NCBI GenBank assembly: GCA_958510875.1
Contig: OY294069.1
Location: forward strand, 176,558,868-176,622,867
Origin: Endomychus coccineus
Taxonomy: Eukaryota; Arthropoda; Insecta; Coleoptera; Endomychidae
DNA: 64,000 bases
Direction: 5' to 3'
Shown here: positions 23,079 through 34,900 of the stretch, in pieces
Layout of the letters: each line of letters begins with the position of its first letter
How positions within the stretch are numbered: the first letter of the stretch is position 1
Made by a program: the position numbers and the translations under genes
Notes under the pieces: generated by a model
What the model saw: only the letters and a program-made list of their open reading frames with translations
The model's database searches: none
What the model was told of the DNA's origin: nothing

Positions 23079-24029
23079 CCGGGATATCAAAAATTACCTT
23101 GGTCAAGGGTGGTTGTGGAATCTAAAACGTTTGTCTTAACCATACGTTTGAAATAATTATGTCATAATTAATTTGAAGTTTCTAAAAGTGCAAATATCGC
23201 AATTTTATACGAATATTGTAACACTCAGAAGTCTTTAGCGCTTTGGACTCCGGGATTTTCAAGTAGCCTATCGAAATTAGAAGGTTCGAATTATCTAAAA
23301 ACATAATTGCATGAACACCAGACGTCCTATGTAATTAGCTAAGAAAGAAATCATTTTGACATATGCCACGAGGAGCTCGCTGCGCGTAACTTAGAGTTTA
23401 TACATTTCACCTCGGTCTTCTTAATTTGAGGCCGTTTCTTGCCCGTGCGACCGGCGCCAGTTGTAATAAAGTGTTTTTGACTATGGGCCGCTAACTCTAA
23501 CCCACTTCGTGTATATTTTAGTGGCGAGAAAATTCCCTTTGGTACGTCGCACGTTAGACGAGCGTAGCTGACTTCTGAGGATAGCTCAAACTGTTTTACT
23601 TACATTTTCCTATTTAATGGACATTTATCGAAAAAAGAAGGGCCGTCGGGCACGGTCCGATACTAAATCTAACTACATGGAGCGAAAACGGCACGCGAAA
23701 AGTCGTCGTAAAGCCGTATTAGGTACAACCAGTTTGCACTCTTCTAACTCGCGTGCTACGGTCTTCTCACGTGAACGTCATTCGATTTAGGGAAAACAGT
23801 TTTTGACCCGCATTGTGGCTATCACGACCTCTGAAAAGGTTCAAAGTTCACATAATTATTTCATAATTTATAGTTCATTATTGTTTTACAACTGAAATAA
23901 ATAGGTATGAAATTTGTAGGTTATTGATGATGTCAGTGTGACAGTGACATAATTATTTCAAAAGTAAAGTAAGACACACGTTTTAGATTCCACAACCACC
24001 CTTGACCAAGATAATTTTTGATAGCCCGG
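23079..24029. mobile_element. 951-bp terminal-inverted-repeat element, TA-flanked
   Basis: The left end starts CCGGGATATCAAAAATTACC and the right end, on the other strand, CCGGGCTATCAAAAATTATC. The similarity runs about 86 bp inward (to about 23164 and from about 23944). The element is flanked by TA on both sides (23077-23078 and 24030-24031), as for Tc1/mariner/IS630-type target duplications, though other families could give the same. No transposase is inside. The centre (about 23380-23830) is clearly more GC-rich than its surroundings and carries the ORF at 23617-23790. Confidence 0.75.
23617..23790 (+). CDS. 57-codon basic ORF inside the TIR element
   Basis: An ATG-to-TAG frame of 57 codons. 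The N-terminal half is very basic (RKKKGRRARSD, then ERKRHAKSRRKA) and looks like a nuclear-localisation or nucleic-acid-binding tail. The C-terminal half is Ser/Thr-rich. I do not recognise a family. It sits wholly in the GC-rich centre of the inverted-repeat element, so it may be cargo captured from a host or other element, or chance. No promoter or polyadenylation signal was picked out. Confidence 0.3.
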   Translation: MDIYRKKKGRRARSDTKSNYMERKRHAKSRRKAVLGTTSLHSSNSRATVFSRERHSI

Positions 24030-24031
24030 TA

Positions 24032-25880
24032 CTTTGAGACAATCTGTATAATTCGTTTTTCACAATACAGGATATTTTGAAGTAAAGTCTAGGAATACTA
24101 GATTTAGAACATCGAACTTAATTTTATTTCACCTCAATAATTGCCAATTTTCATCGCTAGAGGTAACTATTCTGTCATCGACCAGATCGAAAATGCGTGT
24201 GTCAAATTAATTACAGCAAGGAACAAATTAATTATGTTTAACAAGTATAATTGAAACACGCAGGGACATGCATAAATTAAGCAAGAAGGACACACAACAA
24301 TACTATTTTCCCCTAGTTAAAAACATTGACGTGATTGGCAGTCGTGAGTACTTCTCCGCCTTACTATAACTCTGTCTCCTCCCACCCCATTGGTTAAGCG
24401 TATGAAGAGGGGGCAATAAAATCAATTTAATGCTATCGTTCACTTGTTTAAGTTGGACATAGAGACAAGTCCTACATTCGTAATAGGACGCGATATGAGT
24501 GGAATAAAGATGGCAGATGTGTTTTATTCGTGGCAGGCCGTGCATGACATATGTGGCTGTATTTCGTACGCTGGGCAAACGCGTACTTGTTTTTCTATTC
24601 GAGAGTTACCTGCACAATAAATGTAAATAATGAGAAAATGTCATAATTTATTATAATGTCACACGGGCTTGTTAGTATCGTAATAGACGTTGAAAACAAA
24701 TCGGACAGAATATACGGGGACGTTGTGTAATATTTCTCTAATTTTTGCCAGTTTATTTATGAAGAAACTATTAGAATTGACATGTTTGATGGCTCAATTA
24801 AAATAAATCGTCACATTATGCCGGAGCATTTCCATCATGTCACAAGCTTTTATGACCGCACAATCTTATCAAATCAAATATAATAACCTAATATAAAATT
24901 TACTGTATTTGCTACCACTAGGATGCCCTCTTCAAAACGATACAACGATACGCTAGGTAGACTATAGTAATCTGAAATAGTATATGAGTACAAAATGAGG
25001 CTTTGTCTGGCACTAGTGCGATTTACATACTTTTTTTACTACAAATTACTACTCATGTTTAACATTCTAATAAATTATAACAATGTTGACAGAAATACTG
25101 ATGACATTTATTGAAATATCCCGTCGCTACTGTCATATTCTCAAAGCCACCGCTCCCTAGCCGCGGAGGATGCATCGGTTGATAGACAACAAATGCAATA
25201 TGAATCATATCGCTTCAGTTCCGGTAAGCAATATGATGCTCTGGGCAAAGTTAAAGTGTTTTATGCTTTCAATATGATAAATTCCTAATGGATTTTGAAT
25301 ATGTAAGCGTTAAATTGGAATTAGTGCTACTCGGAAAACTTCTATTTTCTGAATTATATGTTCTACCTTCAAGTTCAAATTGTATTATTTTTAAAACAGT
25401 CTAGATAAATGATCAATTGTCCAAAAAAAATTACTTAAAATGAAATTTTTAATGCAAGGCTATATTCAGCGTACACTATAAAATGTAGCTTGAACATTGA
25501 AGTTATACAACAATGTTTTTTTTGTTAAGGAAAATATTCTAAAAGTATATTCCTACATCTAAAATCCCTCTAAACTAAACCATAAAATTAGTAATTAATA
25601 ATTGGAATATTTAATATAACAAGGTAAAGGGAAACACTCTCTAATTGGCCAAGAAATATGTGACGTCTGGTCGGTAGACGTTCCATGTATAAGATTAAAG
25701 ACAAGATTTGTAAATTTCAATCCAGTTTAGAGTGTGATGACTTCAGAATCAAACACGAGAACGTGAATGACATAACAATAACAGTGCCTCAACATATTGA
25801 ATATTATGAGAGCTGTTTTTGCCCATTATCGTAGATCCACAGTTATAGCAATCAAATTAGCTTAAATTTACCGTGGAAAT
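24032..25880. other. No gene seen
   Basis: The ORF at 24303-24578 (-) has no domain. Nothing else supported. Confidence 0.4.
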
Positions 25881-25887
25881 TTTTGAA

Positions 25888-26083
25888 TCTATTCAATATA
25901 TACTTTGTGAGTTAGGATTTTTTTGAATTTTCAACCCTTCAGAAAAGGATGTGTTCAATTATCATACGATTTCCCTGAAAAACAATAGGGTCCGTCAACG
26001 GACAGACAGGATTTTTGTCAAAATGTGAATATGAAAGAAAAGATTTCATTTTTGAGTTATCATGTAGACAAGCATTTCGTGAC
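25888..26083. repeat. Dispersed repeat, copy 2 (pair with 8639-8835)
   Basis: Same orientation and block order as 8639-8835. The ORFs on both strands across it (25939-26166, 26025-26240) show no domain. Confidence 0.6.
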
Positions 26084-26339
26084 ATATATTCTGATAGACA
26101 GATGGATTTCTTGCTTAAAATTGGGTGAGAAATACTATGGGGAAAGAATGTTTGCTCTATTTGCACTGTCCAATTCTGACACTTTTTTTCCTCTATATCT
26201 AATTACCTCATCACTTCTATGGATAATATCTACCAAGTAGGTAATCAATATCTATCCTGCAATCAGTAAACGGTTATCATAAATGATATGTTTTCACTTT
26301 ACTTAATCGATTTAGCCCAATTATAATTGAAAATAAAAA

Positions 26340-26550
26340 GTCTTACAATGGCTATCAATGCTGGTGTTAAACAGGAATCTTACTTGGCACCAGCTTTGTT
26401 TCTGCTACATATCAACGATCTATTTGAAAGTGACCTCCTGTCTCGTCCACTACTTTGCTGATGATGGTGAACTTCATACCACTTCTTCATTTAAAGCTCC
26501 TATGCAATATCCCAATAAGAGATTTATCTTCCATAAATCCTGAACTAGAT
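26340..26550 (+). mobile_element. CR1-like LINE RT fragment (same family as 19766)
   Basis: Frames read AINAGVKQESYLAPALFLL, then VHYFADDGELHTTSSF, with one frameshift between. This matches the motif 4-5 region at 19930-20070. Only about 65 codons are left. Confidence 0.65.
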
Positions 26551-28380
26551 ACACTTCAAGTAAGACTAATTACTTTAATTTGAGCTAGTTGGGCAATTAA
26601 AAACCGACGCTTAGCGTTCCGTTTCACTACAAAGTGATTGTGTGAGGTGCCGTGAGGTAAGTTGATATTTATTTCCACTGAAATATAACCACGTTCAGGG
26701 ACTGTACATCCAGAATTCCAATTACAGAAATAGATCAAATTAAATGGTCCCTGATGTAATTATTTTTCAATAGCAAAATTTAAGAAATGACTATAAAACC
26801 AAAGAATTATTGAATCTCGACCTACCCGGAATGAAAACTCACACCACAATGACCATTTCAGACTTCCGTTCTGATATCTTTCCTCCTCGCGATTCTCGCG
26901 CTATCAAACATGCGGAAAACTAATTTCAATGATCGATGTTATTGAACGGACAGATGTCTCTGAGGTATCATATGACAAGTTTCCTAAATGAAAAGAAATC
27001 TAAATCTGTTCATGACAATGTTTACAAAGTGACACATCATATACTAACTGAAATTATGATGGTTACAATAAGACGTGACAATGTCAGTGCAAGAGGTTTC
27101 GACGTTATGGGATTGAATTGAACGGCATATCAAAAATGTGACGATAGAAAATCCCTCTAAAAAGGAGAGGTATTTATAAACAAAGATTTAAGTTATTAGT
27201 TTGAGGAGTTATTGCGCAGTTACTCTCTAGTCATTCAGTAAGCTGTATATAGTGTTAACCCATGTCATAAATGTTATCGAATAAATCACGTAAGCCCATA
27301 CAATATAATTCCTTTTGTCAACAACTACAACACTCAAGAAGTCCAAGCCATTACATGGCGATCCCTCGACCTACCATTACATGGCGATCCTGTGCCAGTT
27401 GTAGATGTTACATACCTTTACAAACTTTCAACCGAAGACGCCAGCGGTTCTTTCAAGGAAGGTGAATCCCACAATCTTTTATAAAATGACTAAACTGAAA
27501 GCACTATTACAAACCACTCGATACTAGTAAAACTCAAATATTCAGGAAAAATCCAAGATAATAAGCTGAAAATTTGTTCGCTTCAGTCGTACTTGGAACA
27601 GATGTGATATAACGTTGCGATTCGAAAACCACTAAAGGGCCAAATTTAATTATGTACTCACAAATACCTATTTCCAGAGTTTACCTGAAAGTTTATTGAA
27701 GTAGGTACTTGTAATAATTGATTTTTTTTTGATTGGACATAAAATAAAACTTCAGTAAATGATTTTTATGTTTATACATATATCTAAGGTAAGGTTCGTC
27801 GCTGTATTTTAAGAGTGAAAGTTCCGATTTTGTGATTGGTATGATTGGTTAGCACTTAACAATGTTATGGGTAAGAATAACGTGATAAAATTTGAACCTG
27901 ATAGAAAAATATATCTTGTCAAGCCCCTTCATCACTGTATGTAATTCACCCTTTTCCCAATTTGACCCTTTAAGTATTTCGCGTGTTTTCGTAATATTAG
28001 CTTCAAATTCAGTTTACTTATATCTTTAATGATGGCTGCATCATAGCCAAGAAGTATTAGTGATAATGATGTTTTTCTCGTTGAATGAAAATGTATTGAC
28101 GAGGTAACTAACATGACTTGTTTGCAAACTAATAATAATATTGATGAGATGGTGATTACTTTTGCCTATTGTGAATAATCCTACATTGTAAGTATGTTTC
28201 AAATTTGGATTATCCAAATCGCGAATAATCCATAAGCCACACGTAATATACGTAAACTAGACAATCAATTTGAATTAATTCATCAGATGATAGACGACAA
28301 ATAATATAATATGATCGAGTCACGTTAGTCACTTGCAGTGCCAAGTATCATCAATTCAAGTGCTTGATACGGATAATAAC
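26551..28380. other. No gene seen; upstream region of msh
   Basis: No domain-bearing ORF. It includes the immediate upstream DNA of msh, where enhancers could lie, but I see no specific site that I can support. Confidence 0.4.
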
Positions 28381-28384
28381 CCGT

Positions 28385-28445
28385 GGGCGGGGCTTGTACG
28401 CTCTTCAACACGCCCATAAAACCGTGCTCCCTCACTTCTACACTG
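28385..28445 (+). promoter_or_regulatory. Putative core promoter of msh
   Basis: A GC box (GGGCGGGG at 28385-28392) is followed by a TATA-like CATAAAA at 28415-28421. A start site is therefore expected around 28440-28450, giving a 5' UTR of about 160 nt. A 4-codon upstream ORF (28569-28583, ATG to TGA) precedes the main start. All of this is inference from motifs. Confidence 0.4.
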
Positions 28446-28605
28446 CGAACAACCGAACTTTAGTTTACTCTGATCTGTACGTGGAGCAACACGCAGAAAC
28501 AAAATACAGTAGTTCCGGTTGCTAGCTCAAATCAGTCGTTGATAATAAATTACAAGGTAAATCGTGTGATGTTCGTGCATTGATTTCCTGTGTTCGAAGT
28601 GTCAA

Positions 28606-28969
28606 ATGATGGAAGAATCAACAAAAACGGACATCAAAGCTAAGATATCGTTCAGTGTTGAATCGTTGTTAGCGTCCAGAAAGCCTAGTACTACGCTACA
28701 CCATGAAAACAAGTTCGTGGATGAGGAGGACGCGAGATTGGACGATTGCAGCGAGATGCTGGAAGAAGACGACGACGAAAACATAACAGTGGACGACGAA
28801 GACGATACGGACGGTAGAGAGAGTCTCAGTCCGAATTCGTCGCACACTGTGCTTATTCCTCAACCGTTACATCCTTCGATCCCCAGGATGTTATCAAGCG
28901 GGACCCCACCACATTGGCCATTTTCCTGGGTCACACCTGGAGGTCTGATAAGATCCACCTCTCCACAAA
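28606..28969 (+). CDS. msh: msh exon 1 (coding part)
   Basis: Encodes residues 1-121 and the first base of codon 122: the repressor motif, the acidic region and the HWPFSW region. The donor is AAA/GTGAGT at 28969/28970. Reading on past the donor gives only six residues and a stop, which supports the splice. The ORF on the opposite strand at 28602-28847 is a shadow. Confidence 0.9.
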
Positions 28970-31900
28970 GTGAGTTCATCTGTTTTTAGCCTTACCGTCG
29001 GCTAGATATTAGCCTAGTAGAACGACTTGTATTTATTATTAAATTAAAGTTTCATTCAATCAGGGAAGATTTACCATTCAGAGTATTTATTCCCAATGAC
29101 AATATTTTTCATCAAGTTATAAAAGCTGTTCCATTATCTGTAGCAAAAGATGTAGAGGTAATACCATTATGCTCGTGACTAGTTTGTCCTAGCTGTGAAC
29201 ATCCCCTATTAGCTCCTCCCGATTGCTACCAAAGAATCCATACATGAGTCCCTTAAATAACATCATCAACTGTTATTACATTGAAAATACTTCTCTCAGT
29301 TTGTCATAGAATAGTCCAGGACTATAGGAAAAAACATTTTTTGCCTAAAAGTGTAGTTTTGAACATTCTAAAACGAGTGTTACTGATGCGCACCACCTGA
29401 TAGGTGGTGGAACATTGAACATTGTATAAAAGATTGTTTAGATGACAATTCACTAGACTTTATTAAGAAAATTGAGCGAAAAACCTTGCAAATTAGATGA
29501 TATTATCCATAGCTTGCTTCATCTTACTCTTTGGTAAACAATACAAGAATAAAAAAGTATTTAGAATGCCCATTCACTTCAGACATCCTTATAAACACAT
29601 ACATTTTTCAGCGAGTGTATAGATAGAAAATTATCATTTTCCGCCGGTTCAAGACAGCATTACTGTCAGAGGCATTTCCCACAATTTGGTTTGTTTTTCT
29701 CTGCTCTAGCATAGAATTTGAGGAAGTTATTGCACTTTCACTTGGCAAACGCGATTAAATTTTCATGTTTCTCCAACGTTTCTTCACTCTTGATAAAAAA
29801 CGGTTGGATGTAGGGAAAAAATTCGAAGAACTTGTTTAAGCTAAGAAAACTTTTGGAAAATCGATTTCTCAAACACGACCGTTTCTAGTCTAATAGTTCT
29901 AGTCCAGAAATCTTCAAATGCAAATATTCTTCGTTTAATTGAATCAATATAACAAGACAAACTTTCGAAATGGAATACTCAAAATGTCCTAGTTTTGGGT
30001 ACATTTCATGCTTTCAAGTGCAATAGGGAACATCTTTGAAACATCTAATTTGGGGAGTTTGAACTATCATGAATGAAAAATTTCACCTATGTTCTTCTTT
30101 AGTACAGATTTCAATGAAGATGAAGAGGTTAGGGTCATGGATCCACGTATATCTGAGTGAAATTGCTTACGAAATAAATCCAAGCAATTTATTGACCAAA
30201 AAAACAAATCGTATTGTTCTAAGATGAATATCTATCATTTATGATGCGTACAATTCGGGAAATCACTTTGTATAAAAACCCATGGTCTGATAGTAAAAGT
30301 GGAAATTCAGTGATTTCTGTGACACTGAAGAAAGAAATTTTTTTACCATCTTTGCTGTGGCTTCTTTTATCCAATACCATACATAGTTTCCACAAGATTC
30401 CTTCTGGGGCCGTTATTTGTTATGATAAATAAAATCATTCTTTCGATTGTGCCTTTAGTTACTCCAATTACACTGTGCAGTTAGATGAAACATGTTTTAC
30501 CGAGAGGGATCATCCGGCTTCGATATCTACTCGTAGCTTGAACGAAACGTCTTATAATTACCTCGAATAGAAATCGGAAAAAACATTAACAACTCATCTA
30601 CAGTTAGTTTAATATCTTCAATTTGTTTTTTCATCCCATAAAATGCCTTGGTATAGATATAGAAACTGACATAATATTTTATATATATAGATCGATCAAT
30701 TTCTGATCAAAGTTGTATTAAATGGTAAATAAATACACAACTGGCTGTATCCGACTACCGTAATGCAAACCAATTAGTTTTAATTGATATCGTATATAGA
30801 TCTCATGCGAATACTTCAAATCATATCGACAATATTGAAAAACCCGTAACTTGTCAATCGTATACTTAGAAAAAGATATGCCAATAAAATAAATCAATAT
30901 ACAGTTGCATAGTTTGAATATATATTAAGTACAAGATCTGTTAGTTATTATCTGTATTAGTGGAACTAATAATATTATGTATTGGTTATATGCTGCGTAA
31001 TTTGTGTCATTATTGTTGAAATAAGAAAACGATGAACATGTGGAATGATATTTTTCATATCGTTGTTTCGTACGTAAAAATGTATTAGGCATAATATTTT
31101 ATTTAGATCACTTATCAACAGAAAGATAACTGATAATATATATATTTAAAAAATTCTCTATGTCTCCATGTCTACGATATAAAATTTGAAGCATGAAGCA
31201 GGGGGGCAACGGCCCCTCTGCCCCCCCCCCCCCTACTGCACTCTTGCTGTGACGCTTCAAAAACAGCAAATGTCCGTCACACCTTGATCTTACCTATTTA
31301 GGAATTATCTCTCGAAATTTGCGAGTCAAGTTTCTCGATGAGATTTCATTTGAGATTTTGGATGAACATAATTTTTCTCAATTTGAACGAAATTGCTTAA
31401 TTGTATATTTTAGTTACTAAGTTGCACATTGCACATTTAATTTTATAAATATTTATATGATTATCTATAAAAATGACTGAAATAATAAGTGTCAAGATTA
31501 AATTAAATCAAATTACATATTTGTTTCATTGAGTTAACTTGTTATTTTCATTATGGAATTTAATTATATATTTTAAAAATGAAGATGAATTGACGTGATC
31601 TATGTGGGATTTCATTTTTATTTGAATCAGTGTTACCATCGAATTGGCCTACTAATATGCTGCGTAATTTATATCATTACTGTTGAAATAACCATGAACA
31701 TGTGGAATAATATTTTTCATATCGTTGTTTCGTACGTAACAATTTATTAGTTATAACGATTTATTCATATTACTTATCAAGAGTAAAGATAACTGATAAA
31801 TTCATTTATGAAAAAATCCTCCACATGTCCCCATATATACGAAATAAAATTTGAAGCATAAAGCAGGGGGGCAACGTCCCCTCTGACCCTTTTGCTACGC

Positions 31901-34900
31901 TCTTGCTGTAAGACTTCAAAAAAAGCAAATTTCCGTCACAACTTGATGCATCAATTTAGAAATTATGTCTCAGAAATTGCGAGTCAAGTTTCTCGATGAG
32001 AATTTCATTTACGATTTTGATATTTTAATTTAATTTTTGTCAATTTGAACTGAACTTAATTGTATATTTTAATTACTAAGTTTAATTAGATTATATTCTT
32101 AATTTTATAAATATTCATATGATTAACTATAAAATTGACTGAAATAATAAGGTCAAGATTAAATTAAATCTTTTTTTCATTAAGTTTGAGATAGCTTGGC
32201 CATATTGTTATTTTCATTGTGGAGTTCAATTATTTATTTTGAATGTGAGGATGAATTGACGCGATCGATGTGGGATTTTTTTTAATTTGAATCAATGTTA
32301 CCATTGAATTGGATTCACATCTGAAGACGATGGTTCGAAAAACAATCTGCGGAATGATGAAGTTTATGTAATAAAATCTCATCAAATGAGCCGTAAAACG
32401 TTAATAATAATAAATATCATTGACATAAATAGCGTGTTGACACCTATATAATAGAAATAATTAAATCTGAAATCGCCTACACTTAATTAAATTTTCAGAA
32501 TAGGGTATCGTTTATTATCATTTTATTGCGAAATGTATAGAAACGGAGTGTTATGCAAATTTATCAAACACACTCGTCTAATTAAAACACTAAAAATAAA
32601 ATGACGTTGAACCAAACAACCTATGGCTAGGGTTATATTTTCAGTTAATTACTTATTATTGGCGGCGATTTTATTCGAATGATTTACGATTCAATTAAGT
32701 ATTTATTTTCTCGATGCTAATTACCGAAATAATTCGTAAATGAGATTTTAATGGATTCTATACTTACAATGTGTGTTCCCAGCTTCATCGCCCACCACAA
32801 AGTTGATTTAGGATTGTTCGAGATTAACTCTGGAAACTCACCGATTTGACTCAGCTAATATTTGGTCAAGACAAAGATACACCCACACATCATTTTGTGA
32901 TTTGAGTTTCACTCGATGAATATTTTCGCTCCATTCATAAATAATCCTTCATGATTCGATAGGACAGACTATAATTGGTTCAAAACCAACTGGCACTAAG
33001 TGTAAACAAACACACGTGAACCATAATAATCATCAGGAAAGCACGCAGGGTGGGAATGGGTGTGAGGTTCTTTTCATGAAAAATGGTTCTGACTTAATGG
33101 TTGCAGTAAAAGTACCCATTGCCATGCAAGACTCCGGCAATAAACAAGCAACTGAAAAGGGCCTAACTTACATGCTATGTCTTAATACATATTTACGATT
33201 ATTCAGACTGCCCTCTCAACTAATATTAGCAACATTGAGGGTATTTATGGCTCTAGTTATTAGGTCCAACCGTTTTTCGTGACAAAAACTCTATTTATTA
33301 TTTAATAAACGTTGATATCGAGAAATGAACTTGATATTTATAATACGGGAAAATTACACAATCAAATCAGGTAAATACAAACATCGACAGAGTAAAGCCA
33401 CTAATTCGTCTCTGGAACGATATTGGAATTATATGTCGTTTTACAGCTGATAAACCAATGGTAGTGCAAAAAACATTCAATCAAGCGATAATGTATGTTC
33501 GACTTTTGTTTATCTTTGGTGCCAGTTGGGTTTGAATACACTTTAGTGAATTACTCAGATATTTATAACTTATTGATTGTTAGTTGTTAACTTGTCATCT
33601 TAACATTTGAAAAAGTAGATGATATTTTGTACATTTCAGTGATAGAAAGGTTGCTGGTTAATGTATCAGCCAAATTATGATCTTGTAAAAATTTGTCTAT
33701 GATTTTTATTATGAGAAACATTGTAGTTTAATGTTTCACATCATAAAGATACAATCGATTAATGAAATGAATCGTTCATTGTAGCTTTTCTAGTAATTCT
33801 ATATCGAAAAATTGTTTTTTTTACAGCTGGACTTCCGAATATGAACCAGAACAACGTAGGCCCTCCGATAGTACGATGCGCTTTAAGAAAACACAAACCA
33901 AATAGAAAACCTAGAACGCCATTTACAACGCAACAACTGTTAGCGTTAGAGAAGAAATTCAGGGACAAGCAATACCTCAGCATAGCCGAAAGGGCAGAAT
34001 TCTCAAGTTCCCTACGTCTGACAGAAACACAGGTAAACATCTCTTGTACTTTATTTATGACATATCCACTTTCCGACCTCGTTTTAAAATAGGGCCGAAA
34101 ACGTATAATCACTATATATTTCAAGTTTATCGGTTTCGGATCTGCCTCTTACGATTTTACATTAATATAATTTTGGAATTTTTCAAATAGGTAGGATATT
34201 TAACGTTAAACGGGCGCAGTGAGTGAATCGTGAGTTATGGTCATGGATTTTATGGAATGAATTTAAAATAGACACGCTATTTTCTAGATTTTGGCATACC
34301 TATTAAAACACTAAAACCTACTTAATTGTATAAAATTAAAAATGTCATTAATAAATCAATTTATAAGACGATCAAAATATTTATATTTGCAAATAGAAGA
34401 GGATAAATAAATATAATTAATATTTAATTATTTAATGAACCAGGAAAATAGCTTTTAAGTTTCAATAATCACAAGAACATTCAACATCTCAGGAATAATG
34501 CCCTGCAAATTTAAATGTAACACTGCAATGACCCCCTTTGGTTTGGCAAAACTTATTTAGAATACATCCTCCTTTCGCAACTAATATTCCAAGGTAATGC
34601 TGATAAGTTGCTTGGTGAAAAAAGACAAAAGGCAAAAACAATAATGCATATTTTGAATGTCTACAATGCCAGAAAGTCCGCCTTTTGTGAAATAAAACTA
34701 TAATATGAACTATACATTTTTTATGGTTCATATGAAACATGAACGTTTTAGTTTCCATTGTTTCAATTAATAAAAATTAATGATGCTATTAAATATTTGA
34801 TCTAACAACAACTGTTGTAGGTATATAAATCAAGGTCAGTTGAATTCATTTATCGAAGGGTTATTTTTCAGTAATTAAATCAGTTATAAATGTAACAAAT

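Noticed and set aside
28602..28847. 81-codon serine-rich ORF on -
   Set aside because: Antisense shadow of msh exon 1; the serines come from the reverse complement of Asp/Glu codons.
33759..34124. 121-codon ORF on - over msh exon 2
   Set aside because: Antisense to the homeobox; no domain and crosses both splice sites.
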